A stretch of 64,000 bases of DNA from Bostrychus sinensis (taxonomy: Eukaryota > Chordata > Actinopteri > Gobiiformes > Eleotridae): assembly GCA_020698575.1 (NCBI GenBank), contig CM036240.1, positions 26,811,211 through 26,875,210 of the forward strand, given 5' to 3'. Position numbers and translations under genes: made by a program. The notes beneath the pieces were generated by a model. The model was not told the DNA's origin, did no database searches, and was given only the letters and a program-made list of their open reading frames with translations. Of the stretch, positions 32,385 to 43,189 are shown in pieces. The first letter of the stretch is position 1. Every line of letters starts with the position of its first letter.

Positions 32385-32940
32385 AAGGCTATACTATGCT
32401 TTTGTTTATCTTTTTAAAACCAATCTTGGTCACCTCTAGAATAGCACTGTAGATTTTACAACATTTAAAAACATTATGCGACTAAAAGAAGGCATTTCCA
32501 ATAAATACTTTACTACTGCTATAAAGAAACAGGTGAAGAGACCAGCAGAGGGCAGCAGAGTGCAATTCTGTTTTGGCCTTTTTTACTACAAAATGAAAAA
32601 CAACTGTGAGGAATCAGTGGAAACAGAGCTGGACACCATTTTTCACCATTCATACAATGAATGAGAGCAGTCTGGATGTAGAGGGCTTGTTGATTGGTCA
32701 GTGCTTCCTGGTGTGGGAGGGGTTTCATAGGAAAGGCAGAGGTTAGTGAAACCAAGCGTTTTGAGGCCTCAGAAAGGCTGTGCCAGAGAATAGAGAATTA
32801 CTAAAACAGACGTGAATGAAACAAAACACAACTCCAGAAATGTTTTTGATGAGGGAGCAGCATTATAACATGAGAGAAAGCAAAAAAACAAACACAAAAC
32901 AAAAAACAAACAAACAAAGCATTAGCATAATATATCCCCT
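32385..32940 (-). mobile_element. TTAA-bounded MITE, family 1, full-length (about 556 bp)
   Basis: Both ends are present: AGGCTATACTATGC at the left and GCATAATATATCCCCT before TTAA (32941-32944) at the right. It holds every family landmark in reverse order, including TTTTAAAACCAATCTTGGTC, GAATCAGTGGAAACAGAGC, TGGATGTAGAGGGCTTG and AACAAAACACAACTCCAG. A (CAAA)n stretch lies at 32884-32918. CCAGCAGAGGGCAGC at 32542-32556 matches the CTCF core fully. Confidence 0.88.
32542..32556 (+). promoter_or_regulatory. CTCF-like motif carried by a MITE
   Basis: CCAGCAGAGGGCAGC fits the core CCASYAGRGGGCRS at every position. The equivalent site is retained in the MITE at 28900-29468 (complement CCTGCAGAGGGCAGC, 29313-29327). 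Binding is not shown. Confidence 0.5.
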
Positions 32941-32944
32941 TTAA

Positions 32945-34174
32945 AGTCAGCCATGTTGAACTGAAGTTTTAGGGTGTGCTCACACTTGGATGTGATCCTG
33001 CTCATTTGTGGAGGTTCACTTTGAGCCCTGAATCTAAAAAGTTGGTCAAAAAGTAGATCAACTGTGAATAAAAATATATCTGAAAAAATATGAATATCAA
33101 TAGCCACCAGTACCTGCAACCACATCAGGAATAAGCAGAAGAAGATGAACAAATAAAGGTATGAATGAATATTTAGTAATATATATTTTATCCCTAATTG
33201 CTTTGAGTAAAATTTCGAGTTCCAGTTGTCCTCGGAGGTCAGAAACTAGACCTTAAGCTGGGTATACACTGCATGATTTTTTTTTTTTTTTTTAGTGTTT
33301 AAAGATTAATTATAAACTACTGCTTGTTCACACTGTGCAAGGATTCAAACATGGAATTGTGGATATGACCAAAGTCAGTTGGAACAAATTTCAGGCTCTG
33401 GAAATTTGTAATTTGGAAGTTATCACCGCTTGGTGTAGTGGTGTTTACATGCGTGGAAAAGAAAAGAAATCAAAAGGGAAAAGGGAAAGGTGGTCATGTT
33501 CATGGCTGGGAAATGCACTGATTTGACATGCACGTATTCTTTAAGTAACACTGATTAGCAAAGTTGAACGTACAGCCTTTTTTATAAAAAACATTTATAT
33601 ATACACATGGCTGCATATGCAAATATGGGAGGCCCCCAATTCCTTTTCGTCAACAGGTGAGTAAATAATGGCAGTAAATTGTTTTTCACAAAGTAACATG
33701 GCAGCTGCAGAATGGTATAAAGATGATATATAAAATACTAATGTGTTTCTTTGAACTCAAATGGCCATGTGATATGTAGAGATTCTGCACAGTGACCTTG
33801 CCTCACAGTCCGACACAAACAGCCACAGTGCTAATCAGGTGTAATTACAGGCTAACACTGCATACACAAGTACTGAGACATGTGAAGACCTCACAGACAG
33901 GAGGAAATCAGCCAGTAATTGTAACATATTGGTTTGAGTGGATTAAAGAGTTTGCCAGTAAGTTAATAAAGGAATGCATTCAATTATTCAATTAGTTAAT
34001 AAAATAATTAATAATAGTCATATAAAAGGCCAGATACTGGAAAATAATTAGATTAACATTAACTTTAATTAATTTGTCTAATGATTAATAAGATAAATTA
34101 CACTATATTATTTAAGACTGCAGTTCCAAACACACTTTTTTCTTTACAACCCCATCTTATTTTGCCCATTGATG
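32945..34174. other. Mostly non-coding; possible short MITE at 33252-33330
   Basis: TTAAGCTGGGTATACACTGC at 33252 followed by a T18 run resembles the end of a PIF/Harbinger-type fish MITE. Elsewhere nothing is recognised; the AT-rich 33990-34110 stretch has repeated TTAATTAAT words. Confidence 0.35.
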
Positions 34175-34432
34175 TAAACCGGTCAGCCTTAACATTATGA
34201 CCACTGACAGGTGAAATGAATATACCAGATTTTCTCTTCATCCTGCCAACTGTGGGTGGGTTGGATATATTAGGCAACAAGTGAACATTTTGTCCTCAAA
34301 ATTGATGTGTTCAAAACAGGAAAAATAGGCAAGTGCAAGGATTTGAGTGAGTTTAACAAGGGCCAAATCAGTGATGGCAAGACAACAAGTCAAAGCATCT
34401 CCAAAACTGCAGCTGGTGGGGTGTTCCCTGTG
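34175..34432 (+). pseudogene. Tc1-like transposon, 5' fragment with broken transposase start
   Basis: Starts with the terminal repeat (ACCGGTCAGCC, then TTAACATTATGACCACTGAC) and runs through CAACAAGTGAACATTTTGTC into the transposase N-terminus. Remnants of the helix-turn-helix region are readable in shifting frames: KDLSEF-like, VMARQ, then SKTAA and VGCS. The start codon is ATA instead of ATG and there are frameshifts. The sequence stops resembling Tc1 near 34432, before the DDE domain, so no activity is possible. The 208-codon ORF at 34347-34973 begins here but mostly runs through unrelated DNA. Confidence 0.85.
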
Positions 34433-34593
34433 TATGTTACTTGAAATGGTGTTCAGGCCAATGTTTTTTTTAGTTTGTTTTCATTTTAAAATGCAGACCC
34501 ACTGTTTGGGAACCACTGCTCTAAAACAGAGATTTTACTGTTTTACTGTTACTGTTAGCTCAATTTATTTACCAAAACAAAAGAATATTTTAA

Positions 34594-34901
34594 GGTTCCC
34601 TATTATGCTAAATCACCTTTACCAGGTTATTATGGTGTTTCCTCCTCCAAAACATACCTGGAGTTCTATTTTGTTTTATTTACACATGCTGAGGCACTGT
34701 CCTTCTCAAGAGCTGAAAACGCTCGGCTTCACAGCTCTACATAGATACGTGAAACCCTGCTTTAAGGAAGCACTCCTGTGTATTTCTAAAGCTTGTGTCA
34801 GACTCATTCTGATAATTTCAGCTGTTAGCTTCATGTTGCTAATAGCCTTTCTAATTAGTCATTTTATTATGCTCTGTCGTAAAAAGAATAATATATGCCC
34901 T
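34594..34901 (-). mobile_element. TTAA-bounded MITE, family 2, short copy (308 bp)
   Basis: TTAA at 34590-34593 and 34902-34905 bracket GGTTCCCTATTATGC..AATATATGCCCT. It contains TTTCCTCCTCCAAAACATAC, CTGGAGTTCTATTTTG, TCTCAAGAGCTGAAAACGC, TCTACATAGATACGTGAAAC and GCTTCATGTTGCTAATAGCC, all complementary to the copy at 54321-54869. Confidence 0.85.
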
Positions 34902-35054
34902 TTAAACCCTAATTGTAAGAATTGCAGGATTAGAAAAAACTTTTATACCAGTAATAATGGTAATAGTACATGAGAAAAAAGCATATGGTTAGTCTATAGT
35001 GGCAATAAAGATAATTCCGTATTCTAAAACTGAAATGTTACATGTTGCATCACT

Positions 35055-35830
35055 GTTGAATTGTGTGTCCTCCCCTGTAAGCATGACTCCAACATGATCA
35101 GAGAAGTTGTCAAATTCCTCTTTACTTTTACCTTGAGGACTTCGCCACATTCAGCCAAGGCGTGCCTTCACCGTCCGATGCAAATTACCACCATTTGGAG
35201 TGTTCCATTCAGCAGGAGACCATTACTAAACGGCCCGACAAGCTAGTTTTACAGATATTAAAATAAATGATGTCTAATTTGAATTTTAGTCACGCCACAT
35301 TAACTAATAGAAAGTTATTAACATTTCAAAAGGAAGAGGGAAAAAAGCTTTTGCCTGCAAAATTAACAGCGGCCGCTCTGACCTGCGAGCCGTGCAGCCT
35401 GATCACTGTAATGACAGCGTAATGGCATATTTACATTAAAATCTGGGCAGCTAATATGCGATTCCGAACGGGAGGCTCAGTCAAGGATTATTTAGTCTGG
35501 CCCGCTGAACCCAGACGCACTGTTTCTGTCTGAACTTCAATACAAAGCCGAAAGTTCTCATTCCAGGACTATTTATGTGCTAACGTCTCCCGCCCCGACG
35601 TACGCTTTACTGCCAACCTTTATGTCTCATCTCCTCCCTCTCCTCTGTCTTTTTCTTCTCTCTTTTTTGGTCTTTAAAGGCAATTATCATTTCACTTCAA
35701 AACTGTCAGGATCCCACACTTCACTTGTATCTCTAGTAGACTCGCTGGAACGGAGCTCTCGGAAGACAAAGACGGAGGAGCCGCTCTGCCAGAAGCCCCT
35801 CGACTTTTAACGGCACCCTTTGAAAACAGT
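35055..35830. promoter_or_regulatory. Candidate conserved non-coding block
   Basis: Mixed-GC, transposon-free DNA with an octamer-like ATGCAAAT (35178-35185), TAATTTGAATTTTAG, ACATTAACTAATAG, CTGATCACTGTAATGACAGC and GGCAGCTAATATGCG. The right part (35580-35680) is C/T-rich. No coding frame is credible. Confidence 0.42.
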
Positions 35831-36474
35831 AGATTCCTTTGCATTTTTAATATTTTTAATTCGTTTCATCCCACTTTGATATCCTTTATAAGAAACAGCC
35901 ATGTGATTGGGAGATACAGCATGTGAGAGGTATGATAGGATCACAGCAGCACAGAGCTTTAAGGTTTAATTGGTGTGATATCAGCGATGGAAGAAAAGTC
36001 GTGTAATGGAGAGTATGGTTTGGCACTAGATTAGCAGCAGGGCTGTGAGGAGCTATAGGAACTACATATAGAGAAGTAAAGTATATGTAAAATCTGCTTA
36101 ATTGTGCCACTAGAGACTATGTTGAGGTTCCGCCAAAAAATAATTCAATGTAATTAAGAAGTTTGTGCCTTTTTCCATATTAAACATCATTACAAAAAAT
36201 ATAGAATCTACTTGATACAATGAATACATCTATATACAAAGGCTTTCAAAAGGGGTTATCATTCAAATTTCTCCTAAACTGAGTGGAGCTTCAGAATAAT
36301 GTGGTTCATTTTTCGGGCTATTGCTGCATGTATCCCCAAATTAAGCTAAGTAGTATAAAACAGACACAACAACATTAGTCCAGTGTTTAAGGCAATCCTA
36401 ACACATTTTTAGACCAGCAAAGACACATATTATGGGTCTGCCGCTGTTTGAGACAAAAGTGGTTTGAGCATAGT
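35831..36474. other. Non-coding, nothing recognised
   Basis: AT-rich, no element recognised. Confidence 0.4.
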
Positions 36475-36690
36475 GTGCCACTCATGTATTTGACCCATCC
36501 CCTCAGGAGCAGTAGGTGACCATAATGCAGTGCTCAGGAACCCTTCTCCAGATCTTAAGCTGGGAACCAGGTCAGAAGTACCTAGCTGGAGGATTAGCCT
36601 CTTGTGCATGTTTTTGGTTGATGGGTGAAACTGGAGCACCTGGAGGAAATCCATGGGAGAACAATGCAAACTCATGCAAGCTCAGGTCTG
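36475..36690. mobile_element. Dispersed fish repeat ('ctggaggattagcct' type)
   Basis: GACCCATCCCCTCAGGAGCA, AACCCTTCTCCAGATCTTAAG, AGCTGGAGGATTAGCCTCTTG and ACCTGGAGGAAATCCATGGG. Related copies lie at 41330-41595, 42525-42620 (tail only) and 50010-50245. Class unassigned. Confidence 0.65.
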
Positions 36691-36850
36691 GACTCTTCCC
36701 TTGAAACAAGACAGAACTTGTGACTGAACTCAAACATGTGAGCCAATGATTCAGATGTAAACTTGGAGTTCTGAATTGGTGATTTGGACTTAGACTTGAA
36801 CTTGTGGACAATAACTCAGACTTGGGCACCTGTGAGTCACACTCTTGTCT
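36691..36850. repeat. GACTTGAGTC-like repeat fragment
   Basis: GTGACTGAACTCAAACATGTG, ATTTGGACTTAGACTTGAAC and TGTGGACAATAACTCAGAC, diverged decamers of the type at 16966-17485. Confidence 0.5.
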
Positions 36851-37157
36851 AGCATGCTTCAGAGACAGTGCTAGACTATGTGTCAAACAGGAAAGGCTCA
36901 AAGTATCAGAGACATAGATGATGCAATACTGTTTTATTATCAAGAAAGAATTTGGCATTTAGGGCCAGAGACAGGAAGAGACATCAACGTGCAATGCAGT
37001 GTAGGGGAACGGTGCAGATGTTTAGAGCAGACCTCAACCCAGAGCCAGACACTAGGTAATGTAGTGGACAGGAGGGCTACAGCTAGAATATGAAAAACAC
37101 TTGAAGGACAGGAAAGACAAGAACTTTAGACAAACAATCATTTAATGCTCTGTTATG
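36851..37157. other. Non-coding spacer
   Basis: Nothing recognised; ORFs on both strands overlap and match nothing. Confidence 0.35.
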
Positions 37158-37525
37158 AAATAGGTTTCCCCAAATGTTGGGACTTTTTTTATGTGTGTGT
37201 TGTTTTGTTTTTTTTTTTAATAAAATGAAAACATGTCTCATGTGACTTTCAAATCACATGAGACAATTTTTTATTCACAGTCACGACATAGATAACATAA
37301 CAAATGTTTACACACACACAAAAAAAAAAAGGTTACACTTTTGGGACACAGGCATGGTGCAGCATCTCCTTTTCAAAACAGTTTGAAGACATCTGGGCAT
37401 CGAGGTTATGAGTTTCTGGAGTTTTGGAATCGGAATTTGCTCCCATTCTTGCCTGATATTGGCTTCCAGCTGCTGAAGAGTTTGTGGTTGTCTTTGACAA
37501 ACGTTCTCTATAGGTGACATCCAAT
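37158..37525 (-). pseudogene. Tc1-like transposon, 3' fragment with transposase C-terminus
   Basis: The minus-strand ORF from 37520 to 37308 begins MSPIENV and continues QTLQQLEANIRQEWEQIP, LQKLITSMPRCLQTVLKR. This is the end of a Tc1-type DDE transposase: the (S/N)PIE motif carrying the last acidic residue, then the C-terminal helices. The N-terminal and central parts are absent. Downstream (leftward) is a non-coding tail with a perfect hairpin (37235-37264) and a terminus-like GTCCCAACATTTGGGGAAACC at about 37167-37188. It differs from the Tc1 fragments at 34175 and 53229. It is non-functional. Confidence 0.78.
37235..37264. repeat. Perfect 11-bp inverted repeat (hairpin)
   Basis: GTCTCATGTGA and TCACATGAGAC separated by 8 bases (CTTTCAAA), in the tail of the Tc1-like fragment. 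Probably part of the transposon end. Confidence 0.9.
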
Positions 37526-37547
37526 ACGTCCTAACATTTCCAGAACT

Positions 37548-37605
37548 CGGGTTGCAGAAACAGAAACTGATTTGGACTTGACATGGCTCGACTCAGAAAT
37601 TCTAT
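37548..37605. repeat. GACTTGAGTC-like repeat, left of the LINE
   Basis: GATTTGGACTTGACATGGCT and CGACTCAGAAATTC. With CTTTAATGACTCAGACTTAG at 38562-38582 it brackets the LINE. Confidence 0.5.
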
Positions 37606-37619
37606 GGTGACTTTTATAT

Positions 37620-38562
37620 TATATATTAAGTTTAAGTTTATTTCGGTCACATAAAAATATAATAGTTGTACTAATACACAGTACATATATACAAAGAGAA
37701 AAACAAAAAACATTACAACCAAAAAGGTGTAGGCTGAAGCCATAGCTTATTACGCCTACCCTATTTACTTTAGTACATCTACCATGTGATATCTAGACAA
37801 TTTTTTTTTTTTAAAGAAAAATATCTCTTCATTCTTTGACAGAAGATCAAACATACAAAAAAATAAATATAAAACAAACAACAACAAAGAAAACAAACAA
37901 CAAAACTCAAATTTCATTTTCATATTTGTTTATAATGAATTTTTTGAATAGTTTTTTAAAGTAAATTAGTGATCCCAGAATTCCACAAATTTACCCCTTT
38001 AACAGAAATGCAGTTTTTCTTTACATTAGTTCTAACAGCCTGTTTTTTAAACATGTCCTCTCCCCTCAGATCATATTTATTATCTCTGTCTTCAAACATA
38101 CACAAAATATTATTTGGCAATAACTTTTGTTTTACTTTATACATAAACAGTACTGTACTAAGACTAACTAAATCATATAATTTTAATGCTTTAAATTTAA
38201 TAAATATTGGTTTAGTTGATTCATTGTAAGCAGAATGGTTGATGATCCTTATAGCTTTTTTCTGTAAGATAAAAATTGGTTTTGTGTTTGTTGCATATGT
38301 GTGTCCCCACACTTCAACACAGTAGGTCATATATGGTTGTATGAGAGAACAATATAGCATATATAGCGTAGTTTTGTTTAAAATATACTTAGATTTAGAA
38401 AGAATTGCAATTGTTTTTGACATTTTTGTTTGTACATGGGTTATGTCTTGTTTCCAAGATAAATTATAATCAATTATGACCCCAAGAAATTTATTTTCAT
38501 TTACTCTCTCTAAAACCACATCATTACTTGAACTTAAGTTGGATTTGAACCAGTCTTTAATG
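37620..38562 (-). pseudogene. Non-LTR retrotransposon, 3' end of ORF2 and tail
   Basis: Minus-strand ORF (38519-37956, 187 codons) with ERVNENKFLGVIIDYNLSW, then NKTTLYMLYCSLIQPYMTYC, EVWGHTYATN and PIFILQKKAIRIINHSAYNE. This is the region just after the reverse-transcriptase catalytic core in CR1/Jockey-group LINEs. Upstream, DWFKSN (to about 38562) joins directly to the SNDVVLERV segment, so an internal piece is deleted. The 3' tail is AT-rich with GTAGGCGTAATAAGCTATGG and ends in AATAAACTTAAACTTAA short repeats near 37620. The catalytic domain and endonuclease are missing. It is flanked on both sides by GACTTG-like repeat, the likely insertion target. The clade (Rex1-like?) is uncertain. 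Confidence 0.82.
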
Positions 38563-38673
38563 ACTCAGACTTAGACTAAAATCTGTAAAAAACACTTCCA
38601 TGATAAAGGGCATCTTTTAATGATGAAAAACATTGCAAAACGAATGTAGCTTTATTTGAACATTTTTATACAG

Positions 38674-38674
<1 letters not shown>

Positions 38675-38713
<39 letters not shown>
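38675..38713. repeat. (TA)n microsatellite
   Basis: About 19 perfect TA units, followed by ACATATATATAACAG and a TTATAACAGT doublet. Confidence 0.97.
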
Positions 38714-38715
<2 letters not shown>

Positions 38716-38759
38716 CATATATATAACAGTTTATAACAGTTTATAATGCAGTACCTTCA

Positions 38760-39220
38760 CATTAGGCCTTACCCGAGCTCATATAATTTACCCACATACA
38801 CCGCCAGCCCTGCACTGATTCACTAACCACTCATTCACACCTAACACCTGAAACAAAGAAACATGGTCACACCAACTCACATGACCACAGCCCAGGCCTG
38901 GTCAGTGACAGTCCGCAGGTGGGACGAGGTGGTGCGTATTAAAAACAGCCAAATGACATCTAAAGTGTCGGACGCTTGTTTCCCAGCGCTTAGTCCTAGC
39001 CGGCCATCTGCTCCCTGGTCAGATGGACTCTTGTGCTGGCAACGCTCACAGCTCTTCCATTGGCCTGTATCTCAAAGGACAACGGCTATTATCAGATTTC
39101 TCTTCCCTGGAAAAACTCGGTATAAGAATAACAATATGCTTCGAAACAGGAGGGGGCAGTAAAATGAGTAAAAAAAAAAAAAAAAAAAGCCAGTAACAAC
39201 AAGTAGTCTTGGTAGCAGCC
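38760..39220. other. Non-coding spacer with poly-A
   Basis: Moderate GC; an A18 run at 39171-39188 follows GGGGGCAGTAAAATGAGT, possibly the tail of a short retroposon that was not recognised. Confidence 0.35.
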
Positions 39221-39224
39221 AGAT

Positions 39225-39605
39225 TCTGTCACATTATGGATGGAATCACTTCAGAAAGGCGCTGAATTAATATCTTAATGAAGCTCGGAGTGGCCATTAG
39301 GTGCATGTAATGTGGCTCCAGGGGGCTGGGATAGATGTCCAGCAGCTTTAGGCCCTTATTTGCGCGCGGTCACCTCAGCGGTTGCTTTTATTAGGGGGAC
39401 ATTAGAAGAAGAGGGAGGATGCCACAGAGAGATGGCGTTTTATTACTCCCATTCCCAGGGAGCCATGCTCTACCTGTCAGCGCGCACAAAGCATGCTGTT
39501 TTAGTCCATTTTGTGGCTAAATATCTGCCTTACAAATGGCCGTGTCTGCAGAACAACATTTAGGCAATTATCACCAAAGTGTTCCAGCGCTGTCTGCTCA
39601 AGACT
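39225..39605. promoter_or_regulatory. Candidate conserved non-coding block
   Basis: Sharp change from repeat-rich to mixed-GC sequence with TGAATTAATATCTTAATGAAG, GGCCATTAGGTGCATGTAATG, TTTATTAGGGGGACATTAG, GGCAATTATCACC and CAGCGCGCACAAAG. An ORF of 83 codons (39312-39563) has no family resemblance. One of the cleanest blocks in the window. Confidence 0.45.
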
Positions 39606-39971
39606 TATGTGCTGCAATGTTTCAAACTGTGAAAGGGGTTTTGGATGATTCTCATTCACAGTACTTACACTTTATACACTACAGCAAATGTGGCAAATCT
39701 GGGCCTTTGTAAATGGTTGTCCAATTGTATTGTGCAAATTGTTATTGCATTTTGGCTTTGATAATTAATAATGCTGAATGATGATTAATTTATCTGGTAC
39801 TTATGGTAGAGTATTTATTCATTGTTAGTTCAGGAGTCAGGGGGAGTTCACCTTGGACAAGGATCAGTGAGTCACAGAGTGACGCTGCACATATACTTGC
39901 TGTTAAGCTTTGAATAAGCATTTGCATCGCAGCATGTACTGGTTTACACAGCTGTCCATGTACAGCCAAGT
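39606..39971. other. Non-coding spacer
   Basis: AT-rich; nothing recognised. Confidence 0.35.
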
Positions 39972-41326
39972 ACAATGCATGTTATTCTTTTATCCCGGCT
40001 GGAAGACTGCATGGGTGTCAGAGGGACTGCTTTAAAATGGTTTCAATCATATCTGTCACAGAGATGCTTCACTGTCAGACTGGCGGACTCCACCTTGTGC
40101 ATCGCCCCTCTAAATTGCGGAGTCCCCCAGGGATCAATTCTTGGCCCTGTTCTTTTTACCTTGTACCTCCTCCCTCTTGCTCAAATGTTACAGAAACATA
40201 TCCTATTATTTTTATGCTGATACACAAATTTATTTGCCAATAAAGAATAACAGCAGCAACAACCCCCTGACACCCCTGCTTGACTGCCTTAATGACGTCA
40301 AGATTTGGTTAGCTCAAAATTTTTTAAACTTAAATGGGAATAAAACTGCAATAATAATATTTGTACCCAGGGGAGTCTGTGCCAGCTCAACATCAGACCC
40401 TGGGACCCCTCACTCAGCACAGCAAATCTACAGTCACCAACCTTGGCGTCATTATGGGCTCTGATTTTAAATTCGTTAAACAAGCAAACGCAGTCGTGAA
40501 ATCCAGTTTTTATCATCTTCTTCTTTTAGCGAAAAATTAAATCTAAAAATTCTAAAATCTAAAAAATTAAATCTATTTTATCTTTTATAGATTTTAAGCG
40601 TGTAATCCATGCATTTATTTCGTCACGTCTGGACTACTACAACGCACTTTACCTTGGAATTATTCAAAATGCACTCTATCGACTTCAGTTAGTCCAGAAC
40701 GCTGCTGCGCGTTCGTTAACAGGAAGTAAAAAACACGACCAGATCACCCCCATCCTCGCCTCCCTGCACAGTCTTCGTGTTTGTTTTAGAATTGATTTCA
40801 AGATTTTGTTTGTTTTTAAAGCCTTAAATGGATTGGCCCCACAGTACATCACTGGACTTCATCCAAATTTATACTCCGTCGTGTTCTCTGAGGTCCGAGC
40901 GCCAGTTCCGGCTCGTGGTTCCTAAGACGAGACTTAAAACCAGGGGGGACCAGGCCTTCTCAGTAGTCAGAGAAGGTTGTAGAACGCTCTGCCCCCCTAC
41001 ATCAGAGCGCCCCCCACAGTCGAATGTTTTAAGTCTCATCTTAAGACCCACTTTTATTCTCTGGCTTTTAACTTGTGTGATCCTGTGCCTTTTATACTGT
41101 GTCTTTTATATTGTTTTGTTTTTATTTACTTCATTGTTTTTATACTTATCTTTTTGGTATTTTATTGTATTGCTCTTATTTGGTTTTACTGGTTCTTATT
41201 ATTTTAATGGGGACTAGTGGAGCTAAATAGAGTAATTTATTGTTATTTATTGTTTATGTGCAGCACTTTGGAAACGGTCTTGTTTGTAAAATGTGCTATA
41301 CAAATAAAGTGGATTTGGATTTGGAT
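39972..41326 (+). pseudogene. L2-type LINE, 5'-truncated, frameshifted reverse transcriptase
   Basis: Begins inside the reverse-transcriptase domain (ILLSRLEDCMGVRGTALKW). It continues through RCFTVRLADS and GVPQGSILGPVLF (about 40116-40155), shifts frame near 40196-40201, then FYADTQIYLP (40210-40239). The catalytic YADD motif has lost one Asp codon. LLDCLNDVKIWLAQNFLNLN follows, then the C-terminal region (SRLDYYNALYLG, LQLVQNAAARSLTG, LNGLAPQYI) with a stop at about 40920. An AT-rich duplication-like patch interrupts it at 40535-40590. The 3' end (CAGCACTTTGGAAAC, GTGCTATACAAATAAAG, TGGATT repeats) is typical of fish L2/Maui elements. A dead copy. Confidence 0.92.
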
Positions 41327-41329
41327 GTT

Positions 41330-41595
41330 ACTCTTCCCAACCACTGAGAGGACACTGCAGCACCCGAGGACCCTTCTCCAGATCTGAGCCAGGATCCTGG
41401 TCATGGCTGGAGGATTAGCTTATCGTGCAAGTTTAAGGTTGATAGGAAAACCTCCAGGGAAACCAACATGCAAACTCCACACAGAAAGGCCCCACCCAGT
41501 CTGAAAATTAAACCCAGGACCTTCTTGCTGTGAAGCGACAGTGCTAGCCACTTGACTATGACTTTGCAATGCCAAGCAATTTGTACTGATGTAAA
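41330..41595. mobile_element. Dispersed fish repeat ('ctggaggattagc' type), fullest copy
   Basis: GGACCCTTCTCCAGATCTGAG, GGCTGGAGGATTAGCTTATC, AACCTCCAGGGAAACC, ATGCAAACTCCACACAGAAA, GGACCTTCTTGCTGTGAAGC and GACAGTGCTAGCCACTTGAC. It abuts the 3' end of the L2 element. Confidence 0.7.
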
Positions 41596-41630
41596 ATTTT
41601 TGTTGCTCAAATTTTTAGAGCAACACTGAT

Positions 41631-42338
41631 GCCCAATTCACACTGAATCTGTTGTGTGTCCGTTATGTGTCCCGTACGACCTCCACAAGTCAATGCGTGA
41701 GTTCACATGGCTGCGTTGCAGTGCGTCTCCATGTCCGCCAGCTCCAACAGTAATATGTATCAAGTTTATTTTTGTCAGATGCCGGAGCTGTCATGCATAA
41801 ACCTGAACAGAGCACATGGAGCCAGACAGGAAGTCAGACCTGGGACCAGTGAAGAGGATCCGGTAAATTCCAAAATGAAACGTTTGCACAGCCTCTCAAC
41901 CACATTGACATGTAAACATTACATTCTAACTGGGGACATGGGTCACAAACGAGACAGGACACCATTAAACGTGAGATATATATACTGTATATATATATAC
42001 ATATATAGCATCGTAGCATCCTTACCCAGGGTTGAAGTATATATTTCTGTGACTTTTGCACTTCAACCTTCTCCTCTTTAATCTCAGAATAATCTCCAAA
42101 TGAAGATTTCAAACGTGGCTTTTTACATGCAGTTTCCTATATACTTTACATGGTTGTTACAACGTGAACTCATAAATTCCAGCATAAACTCGGTGCTCTC
42201 CCCTGAACTTGTGGTCTCTCCAGCTGGCTCTGGTCAGAGAAGTGCCGCACACACAATGCACTTGGTGTAAATTGGAGTCCATCAGAAAACTGTACCAGAG
42301 ACGTACTGCAAACGCAAAGCATTCAGTGTGAATCTGGC
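41631..42338. mobile_element. Inverted-repeat element (about 708 bp)
   Basis: Left GCCCAATTCACACTGAATC; right GATTCACACTGAAT in complement before GGC, giving about 18-bp termini. The left end matches the short element at 24451-24573. There is no transposase; ORFs at 41707-42081 and 41834-42112 come from chance and an AT stretch (41977-42007). A further GGTGTAAATTGG word lies near 42263. Class undetermined (possibly PIF/Harbinger). Confidence 0.6.
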
Positions 42339-42524
42339 GTTGCATGTCAAACCTACACACTTTCATATACATATTCAAACAGCAAGTATATCTCCAGCCT
42401 TGGACTGATACTAACCGACAATCATTATCACATTCATTCACCAGAGACCTTCACTACTAGATTCATCAGTTGCATGTGCCGGTATATCTTTAGCTGGCAA
42501 GAGAAATTCAGACCCAGAGAGAAC

Positions 42525-42620
42525 TCATGGTAACACACGCAGGTCATGCAGACTACACAAATAGATCACGGATCCCCACAGTCTTCCTGCTCTGAAGCAG
42601 GAATGCTAACCACTCTGCCA
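42525..42620. mobile_element. Tail fragment of the 'tgctaaccactctgcc' repeat
   Basis: CTCATGGTAACACACGCAGG, CAGTCTTCCTGCTCTGAAGC and GAATGCTAACCACTCTGCC match the right part of 41330-41595. Confidence 0.55.
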
Positions 42621-43189
42621 TTGTGCATCTTTATAGAAAAATCTTTCAATCTGTCATTTTATACACATATCTCTACCAAATTATAACCTAGAGTCTAAAT
42701 TTAGCAAGTAGCAAGTGTGTGTTATTATTCTTAAATGATGTCTGGAGCATGTCTGTGTTGTGTCTGTAACACATAGCTGTAACAGACATTTTGGTTCACT
42801 GCCACTTGGTAGCACTGCAGCATTTCTGCTTAGTGAAACATGGATAACAAATGTTTCTGGCTAAAGAGGACAATTCTAGGCTGCGTGGTTACTTCTACCT
42901 AAGTAATGTCAAAGTTATAGTACCCCAATACCTCAATATCTTAAAAACCGCTGACAGGGCTGCACTCCACACCTTCCCTTTTCTCGCTTCAGACAGGACT
43001 ACTGTGTGTCTTTACATGTAGTGGAATGAATTGCCGCACACTGTCAAAGGACTCTCACCACCAATTCATTTTTTGTGGGTCAAATTTCAGAATGTCATCT
43101 TTGACAAGAACCATGCGAATCCATTTTTTCTGTTTTATCTCTACACACACTTATGCAAAGTAACAGAAGACAAGAAATGCGAACACACC
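42621..43189. other. Non-coding, nothing recognised
   Basis: AT-rich; nothing recognised. Confidence 0.4.

Noticed and set aside
34347..34973. 208-codon plus-strand ORF, the longest in the window
   Set aside because: It begins in a frameshifted Tc1 relic and then runs through unique DNA and a reverse-oriented MITE; only the first ~25 residues have any homology.
36572..36958. 128-codon minus-strand ORF
   Set aside because: Overlaps a dispersed fish repeat and the GACTTG-like tract; low-complexity Ser/Leu content.
38540..38560. GGTTCAAATCC on the minus strand, like a tRNA B box
   Set aside because: No A box or cloverleaf; it is part of the LINE coding sequence (DWFKSN).
41977..42007. AT-rich palindromic stretch considered as an origin or matrix attachment site
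   Set aside because: Short TA microsatellite-like sequence inside a transposon; no supporting context.
42157..42441. 94-codon minus-strand ORF, Cys-rich
   Set aside because: Sits over the right terminus of the 708 bp inverted-repeat element; no family resemblance.
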